From: Phycisphaerae bacterium | GTDB taxonomy: Bacteria > Planctomycetota > Phycisphaerae > Phycisphaerales > SM1A02 | Direction of reading: 5' to 3' | Assembly (NCBI GenBank): GCA_016873335.1 | Contig: VGXN01000001.1 | Coordinates: 26,681-90,680 of the forward strand | Length of the DNA stretch: 64,000 nucleotides | Shown here: piece after piece, positions 35,418 to 46,018 of the stretch | Position numbering within the stretch: position 1 is the first letter of the stretch | Layout: every line of letters begins with the position of its first letter | The notes under the pieces: generated by a model | What the model was told of the DNA's origin: nothing | Seen by the model: the letters and a program-made list of their open reading frames with translations, nothing else | Databases searched by the model: none | Position numbers and translations under genes: made by a program

Positions 35418-35894
35418 ATGCCAGAACCCGCCTCGCCACTTCTGCTTCTTGTGTTGCTCGTGAACTTCGCATCCACTTGGGCGATGGCTGGGCTCATCTG
35501 GACAATGCAGTGCGTGCACTATCCGCTGTTCGCGTCCGTCGGCCCCGATGCGTTCGCGCGCTATCAGGCAAGCCATGTTGCGCGCATCACGCCGCTTGTC
35601 GGTCCACTCATGTTGGTGGAACTGGGCACTTCCGCAGCGCTGCTGGTGGTTCGCCCCCCCGCTGCGCCGGTACCGCTGGTGTGGGCGGGGCTTGGGTGCG
35701 TGCTCGTGGCGTGGATTGCCACAGCCGTGTTCTCCGTCCCGGCACACCATGTGCTCGGCGCAGGCTTCGATGCGGCTGCGCATGAGCGGCTCGTGTCCAC
35801 CAACTGGATCCGCACGCTCGCCTGGACTGCACACGCTGCGATCGTGACCATCCTCGTGTGGAAGTGCCTGCACCCCGTGCGAGAGGGAGCCTGA
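35418..35894 (+). CDS. Small integral membrane protein (four-helix)
   Basis: A 158-residue protein with about four hydrophobic segments (LLLLVLLVNFASTWAMAGL, LVGPLMLVELGTSAALLVV, LVWAGLGCVLVAWIATAV, TLAWTAHAAIVTILVW). The conserved-looking motif WTMQCVHYPLF and SVPAHHVLG suggest a conserved family similar to DUF1772-like proteins, but I cannot assign it. The listed longer ORF overlaps the phosphoesterase; the ATG at 35418 lies 14 bases after that stop. It is followed 4 bases later by corA, so cotranscription is likely. Confidence 0.8.
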   Translation: MPEPASPLLLLVLLVNFASTWAMAGLIWTMQCVHYPLFASVGPDAFARYQASHVARITPLVGPLMLVELGTSAALLVVRPPAAPVPLVWAGLGCVLVAWIATAVFSVPAHHVLGAGFDAAAHERLVSTNWIRTLAWTAHAAIVTILVWKCLHPVREGA

Positions 35895-35898
35895 CTCC

Positions 35899-37011
35899 AT
35901 GACAAAGCACTACCGCCGACGACGCCGCAGCAGACTCAATCATCCGATCGGTACGCCCGCTGGATTGCTTCGCCCTGCAGTCGGTGCGACGGATGGGAAG
36001 GTGGAGTGTCACCATTGGAACGGCACGCACTGGGTGCACGATGCGGCGCCCACCATCGCCACCATGGAGGCGCTCCATGCGCGCGGCACGGCCTGTTGGA
36101 TCAACTACGACTCCGTTCCGAGCCTCGACACGCTGCTCGCGCTCAAGCGGATTTTCGCCCTGCATCCGCTTGCGATGGAGGATGTGCAGAACCCGCCGCA
36201 CCGCGCGAAGGTGGAGCCCTTTGGGCAAGTCCTCTTTGCGCTCCTTCCCGCACCAGACCCCGCCGCGGGCGATCTGGAGACGGAGCAGTTGTCGCTGTTT
36301 CTCGGCACCAACTTCGTGCTGACAATCGGCGAACGCCCCGGCGGCGACTGTCTGCAGCAGGTGCGTCGCCAACTCACGCACGATGCGAGCGGGGTCTATG
36401 CGGGCTCGGCAGCTGCGCTGTGCTTTGCGATTGTCGACAGCGTCATCGACCGCTATTTCCCCCTCGTGACGAGCGTTGGGGATCGGCTTGATGCGATCGA
36501 GGAGCACATCATGACGGCTCGTCGACCGATTGATTTGAATCTCGTGCGAGCGGTCAAGTGGGATATCCACCGCCTGCGTGCGGCAATGTGGCCGATGCGC
36601 GATGCGGTCACGGCGCTCATGACCATGGAGGCGCACTTCGACATGGAGCGGAGGCTGCTGCTCCGCAGTGCGCTCGACCATGTCATCCGCCTCACGGACC
36701 AGCTGGATTCCGAGCGGATGATGGCAAGCGAAATCTCCGACATCGCGCTCGCCATGGTCAATGTGCGCATCGGCGAGGTCACGAAGGTGCTGACTGTCAT
36801 CGCCACCATCTTCATTCCCATGACCTTTCTCGCCTCGGTCTACGGCATGAATTTCCGGTTCATGCCTGAGTTGGAGTGGCGATGGGGCTATCCGGCGGTT
36901 CTGGGTGCGATGGCGCTGGTGGCCATCGGAAGTCTGATTTCCTTCCGCCGCCGCGGATGGATCGGGCGCTCGGAACGCGGGGACGAATTGGGATCACCGG
37001 AGAAACCCTGA
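35899..37011 (+). CDS. corA: CorA-family magnesium/cobalt transporter
   Basis: A 370-residue inner-membrane channel for Mg2+ (or Co2+/Ni2+). The large N-terminal cytoplasmic domain is followed by the stalk helix ([20 protein letters not shown]) and two C-terminal membrane helices. The signature YGMNF ends the first helix and is followed by the MPEL loop (RFMPELEW). The C-terminal RRRGWIGR is basic, as expected for the cytoplasmic end. It is 4 bases downstream of the small membrane protein gene. Confidence 0.95.
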   Translation: MTKHYRRRRRSRLNHPIGTPAGLLRPAVGATDGKVECHHWNGTHWVHDAAPTIATMEALHARGTACWINYDSVPSLDTLLALKRIFALHPLAMEDVQNPPHRAKVEPFGQVLFALLPAPDPAAGDLETEQLSLFLGTNFVLTIGERPGGDCLQQVRRQLTHDASGVYAGSAAALCFAIVDSVIDRYFPLVTSVGDRLDAIEEHIMTARRPIDLNLVRAVKWDIHRLRAAMWPMRDAVTALMTMEAHFDMERRLLLRSALDHVIRLTDQLDSERMMASEISDIALAMVNVRIGEVTKVLTVIATIFIPMTFLASVYGMNFRFMPELEWRWGYPAVLGAMALVAIGSLISFRRRGWIGRSERGDELGSPEKP

Positions 37012-37147
37012 AGAAATTGACCCTGTTTGGCACTTGCGTCAAACGGGTCGTTCGCCGATGATGGTGGATCGGTTTGTCGGCGAGGTGCCGCGAACCGAGG
37101 CGCCAAGTCTGGAATTCCCAAACAGAGAAAGAGCCAAGGACACTGCC

Positions 37148-39301
37148 ATGAGCAAGCCGGCTGCAGCCTCCATGAACAAGCACACCGCTCCCCGCGCGTC
37201 AGACTACTTCGGATCGCTCACCTTCAGCGGCGATGTGATGCTGAAGCGGCTTCCTCCTCAGGTGTTCATGAACCTCCAGCGCACGGTGCAGAGCGGACTG
37301 CCGCTCGACCGCTCGATCGCGAACACCGTGGCGTCCGCGATCAAGGACTGGGCGCTTGAGCATGGCGCGACGCACTACTGCCACTGGTTCCAGCCGCTGA
37401 CGGGATCGACCGCAGAAAAGCACGATGCGTTCCTTTCACCCACAGGCGATGGCGGTGCGATCGAGAAGTTCTCGGGTGATGCGCTCATTCAGGGCGAACC
37501 GGATGCGTCGAGTTTTCCATCCGGCGGCATTCGCGACACATACGAGGCGCGTGGCTACACCGCATGGGACGCGACAAGTCCCGTGTTCCTGCTTCGTGGC
37601 GCCGATGGACACAAGACGCTCTGCATACCCACGGCGTTCGTCTCGTGGACGGGCGAGGCACTTGATCAGAAGACGCCCCTGCTGCGCTCGATCGATGCCG
37701 TGTCGAAGCATGCGCTTCGGCTTGTGAAGTTGCTTGGCGATACCAAGGCAACGAACGTCATTTCAACGCTCGGCTGCGAGCAGGAGTACTTCCTTGTCGA
37801 CCGAGACCTTTTCCGCGAGCGGCTCGATCTCCTGATCTGCGGTCGCACGCTGATCGGCGCACAGGCGCCCAAGGGGCAGCAACTCGAAGACCACTACTTC
37901 GGCGCGATCCCCGAGACCGTGCTCGCGTTCATGACCGAGTGCGAAGAGCGCCTGTTTGAACTCGGCATCCCCGTGAAGACGCGCCACAACGAAGTGGCGC
38001 CGCGCCAGTTCGAACTCGCGCCCACGTTCGAGAAGGCGAATGTGGCTGTCGATCACCAGATGACCGTCATGCATGTGCTGCGGTCCGTGGCGCGCCGACA
38101 TGGATTCGAGTGCCTGCTTCATGAGAAGCCCTTCGCAGGCATCAACGGCTCGGGCAAGCACAACAACTGGTCGCTGTCGACCGATACGGGTTCCAACCTG
38201 CTTGATCCGCGCGATGAGACGCACTCGAACATGCAGTTCCTTGTGTTCCTCGCCGCGGTCATCCGCGCCGTCGATCTCCACGCGGACATTCTTCGTGCAT
38301 CGATCGCTTCGGCGCACAACGATCACCGACTCGGCGCGAACGAGGCGCCGCCCGCGATCATGTCGATCTACCTCGGCGAGATGCTGACGGACATCCTTGA
38401 TCAGCTTGAGCGCGGCGAGGCGAAGCGCTCGAACAAGGGCGGCGAGCTCGACCTCGGCGCACGAACGCTGCCGCAGATTCCCCGTCATTCGAGCGACAGA
38501 AATCGCACCAGTCCCTTTGCGTTCACAGGGAACAAGTTCGAGTTCCGTGCGGTCGGGTCGTCGCAGTCCGTGGCGTGGCCGAACACCGTTCTCAACACGA
38601 TGGTTGCCGAGAGTCTCGACTTCATCGCAACTGCACTCGAGAAGAAGGTGGGCAAGAACCCGCCTGCCGCGAAGCTCGAAGCGGCGGTGCGTGCGATGCT
38701 GAAGGACCTTGTGAAGGAACATCGCCGCGTGTGCTTCGATGGCAACGGCTACAGTGCGGAGTGGCACGCCGAGGCGGCGAAGCGTGGGCTTCCCAACTTC
38801 CCATCCACCGCGGAAGCGTTGCCGGCACTGCTGACCAAGAAGGCGCAGAGTTTGTTCACGACGTACGGGGTTCTCTCCTCACGCGAGTTGCACGCTCGAG
38901 CAGAGATCCAAATGGAGCAGTACTGCAAACTGGTGCAGATCGAAGCGCGCACACTGGCGCAGCTCGTGCACACACAGATCCTGCCCACCGCGCTCCGCGC
39001 ACAGGGGGAAATGGCGGATGTTGTCGCTGCCACGCAGCAGGCGGGCGTCAACTGCCCTGACACGGAGGCGGCGCTCGGTGACCTCGTGCGCATGGTGAGC
39101 GCGCTCCGCAAGGCTGCCGAGTCGCTTGGAACCGCGCTCGGGCGTGATGAAACCGCAATCGAGAAGCGAGTGAAGCACTTCCGCGGCGAGGTCATCCCTG
39201 CCATGGGGGAGGTCCGAAAAGCATGTGATGCGCTCGAGCGCGTCGTGTCGGCGGATCTCTGGCCCATCCCCTCCTACGCGGAACTGCTGTTCGCATCCTG
39301 A
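37148..39301 (+). CDS. glnN: Glutamine synthetase type III
   Basis: A 717-residue enzyme that makes glutamine from glutamate, ammonia and ATP. Its length and the motifs [54 protein letters not shown] and [13 protein letters not shown] are specific to GSIII rather than GlnA (about 470 residues). GSIII is not known to be adenylylated. The ATG at 37148 is chosen because AAGGA lies 9 bases upstream; the listed ORF begins 38 codons earlier. A 136-base leader separates it from corA. Confidence 0.97.
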   Translation: MSKPAAASMNKHTAPRASDYFGSLTFSGDVMLKRLPPQVFMNLQRTVQSGLPLDRSIANTVASAIKDWALEHGATHYCHWFQPLTGSTAEKHDAFLSPTGDGGAIEKFSGDALIQGEPDASSFPSGGIRDTYEARGYTAWDATSPVFLLRGADGHKTLCIPTAFVSWTGEALDQKTPLLRSIDAVSKHALRLVKLLGDTKATNVISTLGCEQEYFLVDRDLFRERLDLLICGRTLIGAQAPKGQQLEDHYFGAIPETVLAFMTECEERLFELGIPVKTRHNEVAPRQFELAPTFEKANVAVDHQMTVMHVLRSVARRHGFECLLHEKPFAGINGSGKHNNWSLSTDTGSNLLDPRDETHSNMQFLVFLAAVIRAVDLHADILRASIASAHNDHRLGANEAPPAIMSIYLGEMLTDILDQLERGEAKRSNKGGELDLGARTLPQIPRHSSDRNRTSPFAFTGNKFEFRAVGSSQSVAWPNTVLNTMVAESLDFIATALEKKVGKNPPAAKLEAAVRAMLKDLVKEHRRVCFDGNGYSAEWHAEAAKRGLPNFPSTAEALPALLTKKAQSLFTTYGVLSSRELHARAEIQMEQYCKLVQIEARTLAQLVHTQILPTALRAQGEMADVVAATQQAGVNCPDTEAALGDLVRMVSALRKAAESLGTALGRDETAIEKRVKHFRGEVIPAMGEVRKACDALERVVSADLWPIPSYAELLFAS

Positions 39302-39457
39302 CGCGCTCCGGCAGCAACGCCAGCATCCGCCCTGACGCAATGTCACCTGTGGGTCGGCTGACCGCAGACTTGCGGTACGATCTCGCGTCCGTTTCTTTCA
39401 CCCTCATCCGCGTCTGCGGTTGGCAGTCTGCCACCCGCCATTTCCTCCGAGAAGTCC

Positions 39458-40891
39458 ATGACCGCCGCCACTGAAGCACCCAACACCGTCAAGGTCTCCG
39501 CCGCAGGTCCCGCCCTCAAGCGCATCGATATCACGGTGCCAAAGGCGCGGGTCGATCAGCAGATCGAGCAGGCGTTTGCAGGACTTGCGGAGCAGGCGGT
39601 GGTGCCGGGTTTCCGCAAAGGTCATGTGCCGCGCGGTCTCCTCGAGAAGCGCTTTGGTGATGCGGTCTTGCAGGAGGCGAAGCAGCAGCTGATGTCATCG
39701 GCGTACCAGCAGGCGCTGCAAGATGAGAAGATCCGCCCGATCAGCAACCCCGAACTCCCCGAGGGCGCGTCCGAGCCGTCGCTCGAACGCGGGCGCGACT
39801 TCACCATGGTCGTCGAAGTGGAAGTGATGCCCGAGTTCGAACTGCCGACATGGGAAGGCATCCCGCTGCGTCGACCCGTGCTCGACATCCTCCCCAAGCA
39901 TGTCGATGAGGAAGTGGAACGCCTCTCCTATCGGCTCGGTATGCCCGCTCCCGTCGAGGGGCCGTTCGAGCCACTCGACCGAATGGTCGGCAAGGCGGTC
40001 GTTCGCATCAAGGGCGACGAGAAGGTCTTCTTCGAGACGGAGAACGCGCTTGCTGTGGTGCCTGCGAAAGAGGACCAAGGCAAGGGACCGTTCCTTGGAC
40101 TGCTTGTCGAGGGGCTCGACAAGACGCTCGAGGGACGCAAGGTCGGCGACTCGGTGACCATCGAGATGGAAGGTCCGCAGCAGCACGAAATCACGGAGAT
40201 TCGCGGCAAGCCGCTGGTTGTGCAGTACACGATCACGGGGGCGGAACGCATCGCTCCCGCCACGCGCGAGGACATCGCCGCTCGCATCGGCGTCGAGACG
40301 CAAGAGTTGCTCGTGGAGAACCTGCGCGGGGTGCTCGAGCGGCGCCGCGATGATGAGCAGCGCAGCGCGCTTCGCGACCAGGTCTTTGAGCAACTCGCGG
40401 CCAAGGTCGAGTTCGATCTCCCGCAGCGGCTGTCCGCTGCGCAGGCTGCGCGCGAACTGGAAAAGCAGCGACTTGAGATGCTCTACCGCGGCGTGGACAA
40501 CGAGCGAGTGGAAGCGCGTCTCGCAGAGATCCGCAGCGCAACGGCAGACGACACGCGCCGCCGACTGAAGTTGTTCTTCCTCCTCGCGCGCCTCGCTGAG
40601 ACGCTCGGCGTCGAGGCGACCGATGGCGAAGTGAACGGTCGCATCGCAGCGATCGCCAGGGGTCGCGGGGTGCGCCCCGATGCGATGCGCGCCGAACTCG
40701 AGAAGAGCGGACGCATCGGCGAGATCGCGCTGCAGATCCGCGAGCACAAGGCGGCTGACCGCGTCATCGCGAAGGCGACGATCACCGATGTCCCGGCGGA
40801 AGAGTGGAACAAGGAGCACGCTGCCAAGGGGGCCACTCCGGGCATCCCCGCCACCGCAGGCTCGCCACGCGCGAAGCGCAAGAAGTCCTGA
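39458..40891 (+). CDS. tig: Trigger factor
   Basis: A 477-residue ribosome-associated chaperone and peptidyl-prolyl isomerase. The N-terminal ribosome-binding domain holds the signature VVPGFRKGHVPRGLLEKRFG (G-F-R-K-G-x-x-P). The central FKBP-like domain is around residues 155-250. The C-terminal helical arms follow, and a Lys-rich tail (RAKRKKS) closes the protein. The stop TGA overlaps the next start as TGATG, so the SHOCT gene is translationally coupled. clpP, which often follows tig, is not here. Confidence 0.95.
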   Translation: MTAATEAPNTVKVSAAGPALKRIDITVPKARVDQQIEQAFAGLAEQAVVPGFRKGHVPRGLLEKRFGDAVLQEAKQQLMSSAYQQALQDEKIRPISNPELPEGASEPSLERGRDFTMVVEVEVMPEFELPTWEGIPLRRPVLDILPKHVDEEVERLSYRLGMPAPVEGPFEPLDRMVGKAVVRIKGDEKVFFETENALAVVPAKEDQGKGPFLGLLVEGLDKTLEGRKVGDSVTIEMEGPQQHEITEIRGKPLVVQYTITGAERIAPATREDIAARIGVETQELLVENLRGVLERRRDDEQRSALRDQVFEQLAAKVEFDLPQRLSAAQAARELEKQRLEMLYRGVDNERVEARLAEIRSATADDTRRRLKLFFLLARLAETLGVEATDGEVNGRIAAIARGRGVRPDAMRAELEKSGRIGEIALQIREHKAADRVIAKATITDVPAEEWNKEHAAKGATPGIPATAGSPRAKRKKS

Positions 40892-41205
40892 TGATGTTGG
40901 CATCTTCGGTCCAGCAGAGTGCGCCTCAGGCGGTCCCCGAAGATGTCTTTCCCATCCTGCTGTCCGTGCTCGCGGCGGTCATTCTCGGCGGAGTCATCAT
41001 CTACTTCGTACGGAACTGGGCTCGGCGATCGGATGATTCCATGCCAGGTTTCACCCTCGGCGACCTTCGTGAACTTCGCGACAGCGGCGAGATCACCGAA
41101 GAGGAGTTCAAGGCAGCACGAAATGCCATGATTTCCCAAGTGCGCAAGCAGTCTTCGCCGACAGATGACGGCGGTAGTCTTGATGGTCGACGCCCGCCAC
41201 GCTGA
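40891..41205 (+). CDS. Small membrane protein with SHOCT domain
   Basis: A 104-residue protein. One membrane helix ([21 protein letters not shown]) is followed by a short linker and a SHOCT-type motif ([26 protein letters not shown]), then a charged tail. SHOCT motifs are small helical hairpins thought to mediate oligomerisation. The start ATG overlaps the tig stop by one base. It sits between tig and clpX, where clpP is found in many bacteria, so it may interact with that machinery; this is inference from position only. Confidence 0.85.
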   Translation: MMLASSVQQSAPQAVPEDVFPILLSVLAAVILGGVIIYFVRNWARRSDDSMPGFTLGDLRELRDSGEITEEEFKAARNAMISQVRKQSSPTDDGGSLDGRRPPR

Positions 41206-41249
41206 TCCACACGAACCTGCACACACCATCCTCTGCTGAAACGACCACG

Positions 41250-42635
<1,386 letters not shown>

Positions 42636-42668
42636 TCGGGCGTTCGCACTGCCGCATGAGGTGTGCCC

Positions 42669-43151
42669 ATGACGCCAGTTGCACAGTGGGATGAGATTGC
42701 GCGCGCTGCCTCGCGCAGCGCGGCAACATCGGCGACGCGTGAGGACGCCATGCAATCGCTGGTCGATCTGCTGTGGAACGCGCTCCACCCGCACGGCGTG
42801 TCATGGATCGGCTTCTACGAAGCGGATCCATCCGGTGCGCCGCAAATGATTCTGCGCGCCCGCCGCGACAAACCCGCGTGCAGTCCGATCGGGCTTCATG
42901 GCGCATGCGGTCAGTGCTTGCTTGGGCGCAAGCCGCTTGTTGTTCGCGACGTGCGTGATCTTGGAGAGGGCTACATCGCGTGCGATCCGCTCGATCAGAG
43001 TGAGGTGGTGGTCCCCTGCCTGCGCCCTGACGGCAGTGCGTGGGGCGTTCTCGATGCCGATAGTCACCTCGTCGGTGCCTTCTCGGACGCGGATGCGCTT
43101 GGGCTGCAGCGGAGCCTGGAGGCGGCTGGACTCTCTGCGCCCTTTCGGTGA
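42669..43151 (+). CDS. GAF-domain protein, free-methionine sulfoxide reductase-like
   Basis: A 160-residue single GAF domain protein. The segment CSPIGLHGACGQC followed by GYIACDPLDQSEVVVP matches the free methionine-R-sulfoxide reductase (fRMsr) pattern, in which a Cys in HIACD and two earlier Cys act in the redox cycle. The spacing between the first two Cys is one residue shorter than in E. coli YebR as I recall it, so activity is likely but unproven. A GTG at 42663 is an alternative start. It lies in the tig-to-rpmB run. Confidence 0.85.
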   Translation: MTPVAQWDEIARAASRSAATSATREDAMQSLVDLLWNALHPHGVSWIGFYEADPSGAPQMILRARRDKPACSPIGLHGACGQCLLGRKPLVVRDVRDLGEGYIACDPLDQSEVVVPCLRPDGSAWGVLDADSHLVGAFSDADALGLQRSLEAAGLSAPFR

Positions 43152-43265
43152 TCGTTGGACAGCCGCAGCGCCCTCCGACCTTTGGAAGCCGCCTTGCCGC
43201 AGAAACCGCTTGCGCCGACCGCGAGTGGCGGCTACGCTGCTCGGCTCCCCTTTTGAGGACCACCC

Positions 43266-43538
43266 ATGCCACGACGCTGCCACTTCACTGGTGCCCGAAC
43301 GACTTCCGGAAACCGCATGACTCGCCGTGGTAAGGCGAAGTACCTCGGTGGCGTCGGCATCAAGACGACCAGCGTCACCAAGCGCACTTTCAAGCCGAAT
43401 CTGCAGCGAGTGAAGGCGGTCGTGGACGGGCGGCCAGCCCGCGTTCTGGCGAGCACGCGCGCGATCCGTTCTGGCTTGGTTGTGAAGCCGATTCGGCGCA
43501 AGTTTGCTTACACGCGGAAGCTTACGGCAAAGGGCTAA
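43266..43538 (+). CDS. rpmB: 50S ribosomal protein bL28
   Basis: A 90-residue protein of the large subunit. MPRRCHFTGARTTSGN matches the bL28 N-terminus (CxxTGKxxxxGN) and RTFKPNLQRVKA the central strand; the LRTL end is replaced by RKLTAKG. Only one Cys is present, so it is the zinc-free form. GAGGACC lies just before ATG as a plausible ribosome-binding site. rpmG (bL33), a common partner, is absent. Confidence 0.94.
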   Translation: MPRRCHFTGARTTSGNRMTRRGKAKYLGGVGIKTTSVTKRTFKPNLQRVKAVVDGRPARVLASTRAIRSGLVVKPIRRKFAYTRKLTAKG

Positions 43539-43612
43539 AGGCGAGTTGGCGCGCCACGGATTGCGCTCGCAGCGCTGCCCGCGAAGGGGGAAATGCTGGT
43601 TGTTTGCGCGGA

Positions 43613-43628
43613 AAGCCAACTTTGGCTT
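43613..43628 (+). promoter_or_regulatory. Operator-like palindrome overlapping the -35 box
   Basis: AAGCCAA-CT-TTGGCTT is a 16-base near-perfect palindrome (7-bp arms, 2-base centre). Its last two bases are the first two of the TTGACA -35 box, so a bound protein would affect the promoter directly. Confidence 0.4.
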
Positions 43629-43654
43629 GACAATCGCTCGTTTCGCGCTACTAT
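43627..43654 (+). promoter_or_regulatory. Strong sigma70-type promoter upstream of dnaG-rpoD
   Basis: TTGACA and TACTAT are separated by 16 bases. This is the best -35/-10 pair I found in the window. It points toward dnaG, with a predicted start near 43661 and a leader of about 450 bases that also contains the recombinase remnant. Confidence 0.6.
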
Positions 43655-43660
43655 TGGACA

Positions 43661-43903
43661 TTCGACAACGACTTTGGTCCCATGCCACCACTGATTTGCC
43701 ATGGTTGGCGCTTCACGGTAGGGACGCGAACTCTCGTCGAAGCCGGATTTCCGGTGACATAGGTTGAGATGGTCCGTCGCTTCGGTGACGCTTCAGTCTT
43801 GAACCACAGTATCTGGAAGAAAGAGAGCCTCTCCGTGCGGGTTTGTGGTCTCGTTGGCCACATCGTTGTGTTGCCATTTTTGATGGCGCACATCGGCTTC
43901 TGA
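43661..43903 (+). pseudogene. Decayed C-terminal fragment of a tyrosine recombinase
   Basis: In one frame this stretch reads as ~80 residues interrupted by a single TAG at 43760. The first half holds HGWRFTVGTRTLVEAGFPV, which parallels the recombinase motif H-x-x-R-(H/F)-T-x-x-T-x-L-x-E-A-G. After the stop, VRRFGDASVLNHSIWKK parallels L-G-H-x-S-V-x-x-T-x-x-Y. Two catalytic positions have changed (GH to GD, Tyr to Trp) and no upstream domain is present, so it cannot be functional. The match is by eye only. The predicted transcription start lies at the beginning of the fragment. Confidence 0.4.
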
Positions 43904-43908
43904 CCTTC

Positions 43909-43949
43909 TTTGCGCGTACTTGCTTGCGGCTTGGCCGCAAGCGCGCAAA
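43909..43949 (+). other. Hairpin in the dnaG leader
   Basis: An inner 9-bp stem GCTTGCGGC / GCCGCAAGC with a TTG loop is flanked by TTTGCGC / GCGCAAA arms that can extend it. There is no T-run after it. It lies between the recombinase remnant and dnaG; the remaining bases up to 44113 hold nothing recognisable. Confidence 0.55.
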
Positions 43950-44113
43950 CTCGGTCGGGACATCAGAACAGGGCTGCCCTCTTTCTCGTATCAGATTGTG
44001 AAGCAAAGGTTTATGAACAACCGAGATTCTCGGTAGTTCGGTCCCTCTGCTGTCTTCCCCGTGTTCTGTCCTGTTCGCGTTGGTCCCCGATTGTCCGCCC
44101 AAAGAGGTTCGTC

Positions 44114-46018
44114 ATGCCACTTCCCCGCCACGACACAACGGACCGTGATCGCGTCCTCGATGCGACCGATTTGGTGTCCCTCGTGGGCGAATCGGTGGCA
44201 CTGCGACTGAAGGGTCGCGAGCATGTCGGGCTGTGCCCATTCCACGATGACCATCGCCCGTCCTTCTCTGTGATCACCCACAAGGGACATGCGTTCTATC
44301 ACTGCTTCTCTTGTCAGGCGAGCGGGAACGCCATCGACTTCATGGTGAAGTACCACAAGATGGAGTTCATCGAGGCGCTGCGATTCCTCGCGCAGCGAGC
44401 TGGGATTGAACTTCGTCCACGACAAGGGGATCACGGCCCCAGTGGCAGCAGCCAAACCGTTTCTGCGCTGAGGCGCGCGAACGAAGCCGCGCTTCGATTC
44501 TTCGCGCGGTGCCTTGCGGACCCGTCGCTTGGTGCCGCGTCGGCCAACGCACTTGCCGCGCGTTCGATTGAGCCTGCCATGATCGAGCGCTTTGGGCTCG
44601 GTGCTGCGCCCTCCTCAGGTGATGCGCTGGTCGCTCATGTGGAACGCCTCGCCGCGAACCAGCGTGCGGGCGGCGATGACTCGATCGAACCCGATGCGAT
44701 CCGCGCCGCATTCGAGTCGGCTGGTCTCCTGCGTTCGCGTGCCGGACGCCTTGTGGATGGCTTCCGAAACCGCGTGATGTTCCCCATCCATGATGAGATT
44801 GGTCGCTGCGTCGCCTTTGGTGCGCGAGCGATCGATCCTGAAGATCAGCCGAAGTACCTGAACAGTCCGGAATCGCCCATCTTCCACAAGTCGCGATCGC
44901 TGTACGGCATTCATCTGGCCAAGCGCGCCATCATTGACTCGCGCACCGCGATCATCACTGAGGGATACACCGATGTGATCGCGTGTCACCGCGCGGGCAT
45001 CGAGAATGCCGTCGCCACGCTCGGCACCGCGCTCACGCGCGATCACGCTCGGATTCTGCAGCGGTTGTGCGACACGGTTGTGTTGCTGTTCGACGGCGAT
45101 GCCGCCGGTCAACGCGCGGCGGACCGAGCTCTCGAAGTGTTCTTCGCAGCCCCAATCGATGTCCGCATCTGCACGCTGCCTGATCAACTCGATCCCGATG
45201 AACTGCTTCGCCAACCTGATGGTCGCGAGCGTTTCGATGCGGCGATCGCCGCCGCCGAGGATGCGCTTGTTCGTCTCGTTGGGCGTTTCCGAAGCGAACT
45301 TGCAGAACGCTCCGGCATGTCCGCTCGACAGCGCACGATTCAGGCGATGGTGTCAAGGCTTGCGTCCCTTGGCTTGGCTGGACTGGATGGCCTGCGCCGC
45401 CGCATGGTGATCGATTCGATCGCGTCCGCCGCTGGTGTGCCCGCACATGAGATCGAGGCTGAACTCGCGCGCTCGACCGTGCGTGTCCGCACCGAGGGCG
45501 CTGGAGACGAGGTTGTGGCATCTGGCGCGCCGATTCCAGAAGCGACGACAGCATTGGCGCGGGCTGAGCGTGAGTTCGTGGGGCTTCTGCTGGCGTGGCC
45601 CATGCTCGCCGCGTCCCGCATCGACACGGTGGACGGCGATTCGCTGCCCATCAGCGAGTTCGTGATTCCTACTTCGTTCACGGACGCTCCTGCCGCGCAG
45701 GTGTACAGACCGCTGTTCGAGCGCATCGAAGGCGCATCCGCGTTCAACATCCAGGATGTGCTTGCGGAGTTCGAGGACGACGCCTTCAAGGCATTTGTGA
45801 CAACACTCTTCCGTACCGCGCAGGAGCGTCACCCCGATGAGCCGAAGGCTCGCGAGGGGTTGGTCGCCGCTGCGCGGGCGCTTGAACTGACTCGCCGCAG
45901 GCATGCCTTGTCGGAGCCTGCCTTCGTTTCCACACCAGAGGCTCTTGCCGAGCGGATCGCGCTGATCCGAGCGGCGGGGCCAAGACCCAGTGCCATTGCC
46001 AGGAGAATCGATTCATGA
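44114..46018 (+). CDS. dnaG: DNA primase
   Basis: A 634-residue primase that makes RNA primers at the replication fork. The N-terminal zinc-binding domain has [11 protein letters not shown] ... [16 protein letters not shown] (C-x2-H, C-x2-C). The TOPRIM core carries [17 protein letters not shown] and [13 protein letters not shown], and [26 protein letters not shown] is the conserved RNA-polymerase domain. The C-terminal helicase-interacting region is divergent. The listed ORF starts 68 codons upstream in leader sequence; ATG 44114 ([21 protein letters not shown]) is the true start. It overlaps rpoD by ATGA; rpsU, often the first gene of this operon, is absent. Confidence 0.96.
   Translation: MPLPRHDTTDRDRVLDATDLVSLVGESVALRLKGREHVGLCPFHDDHRPSFSVITHKGHAFYHCFSCQASGNAIDFMVKYHKMEFIEALRFLAQRAGIELRPRQGDHGPSGSSQTVSALRRANEAALRFFARCLADPSLGAASANALAARSIEPAMIERFGLGAAPSSGDALVAHVERLAANQRAGGDDSIEPDAIRAAFESAGLLRSRAGRLVDGFRNRVMFPIHDEIGRCVAFGARAIDPEDQPKYLNSPESPIFHKSRSLYGIHLAKRAIIDSRTAIITEGYTDVIACHRAGIENAVATLGTALTRDHARILQRLCDTVVLLFDGDAAGQRAADRALEVFFAAPIDVRICTLPDQLDPDELLRQPDGRERFDAAIAAAEDALVRLVGRFRSELAERSGMSARQRTIQAMVSRLASLGLAGLDGLRRRMVIDSIASAAGVPAHEIEAELARSTVRVRTEGAGDEVVASGAPIPEATTALARAEREFVGLLLAWPMLAASRIDTVDGDSLPISEFVIPTSFTDAPAAQVYRPLFERIEGASAFNIQDVLAEFEDDAFKAFVTTLFRTAQERHPDEPKAREGLVAAARALELTRRRHALSEPAFVSTPEALAERIALIRAAGPRPSAIARRIDS

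Noticed and set aside
37028-37037. TGGCAC-TTGC upstream of glnN as a sigma54 promoter
   Set aside because: The two elements are directly adjacent, whereas a sigma54 -24/-12 promoter needs 5 bases between TGGCAC and TTGC. The spacing rules it out.
37021-37044. Imperfect dyad CCTGTTTG...CAAACGGG before glnN as a nitrogen-regulator operator
   Set aside because: The arms match imperfectly, there is no known consensus to compare to, and no promoter is recognisable beside it.
43504-43767. 87-residue ORF after rpmB
   Set aside because: It starts inside rpmB in another frame and covers the promoter region; its composition does not resemble its neighbours.
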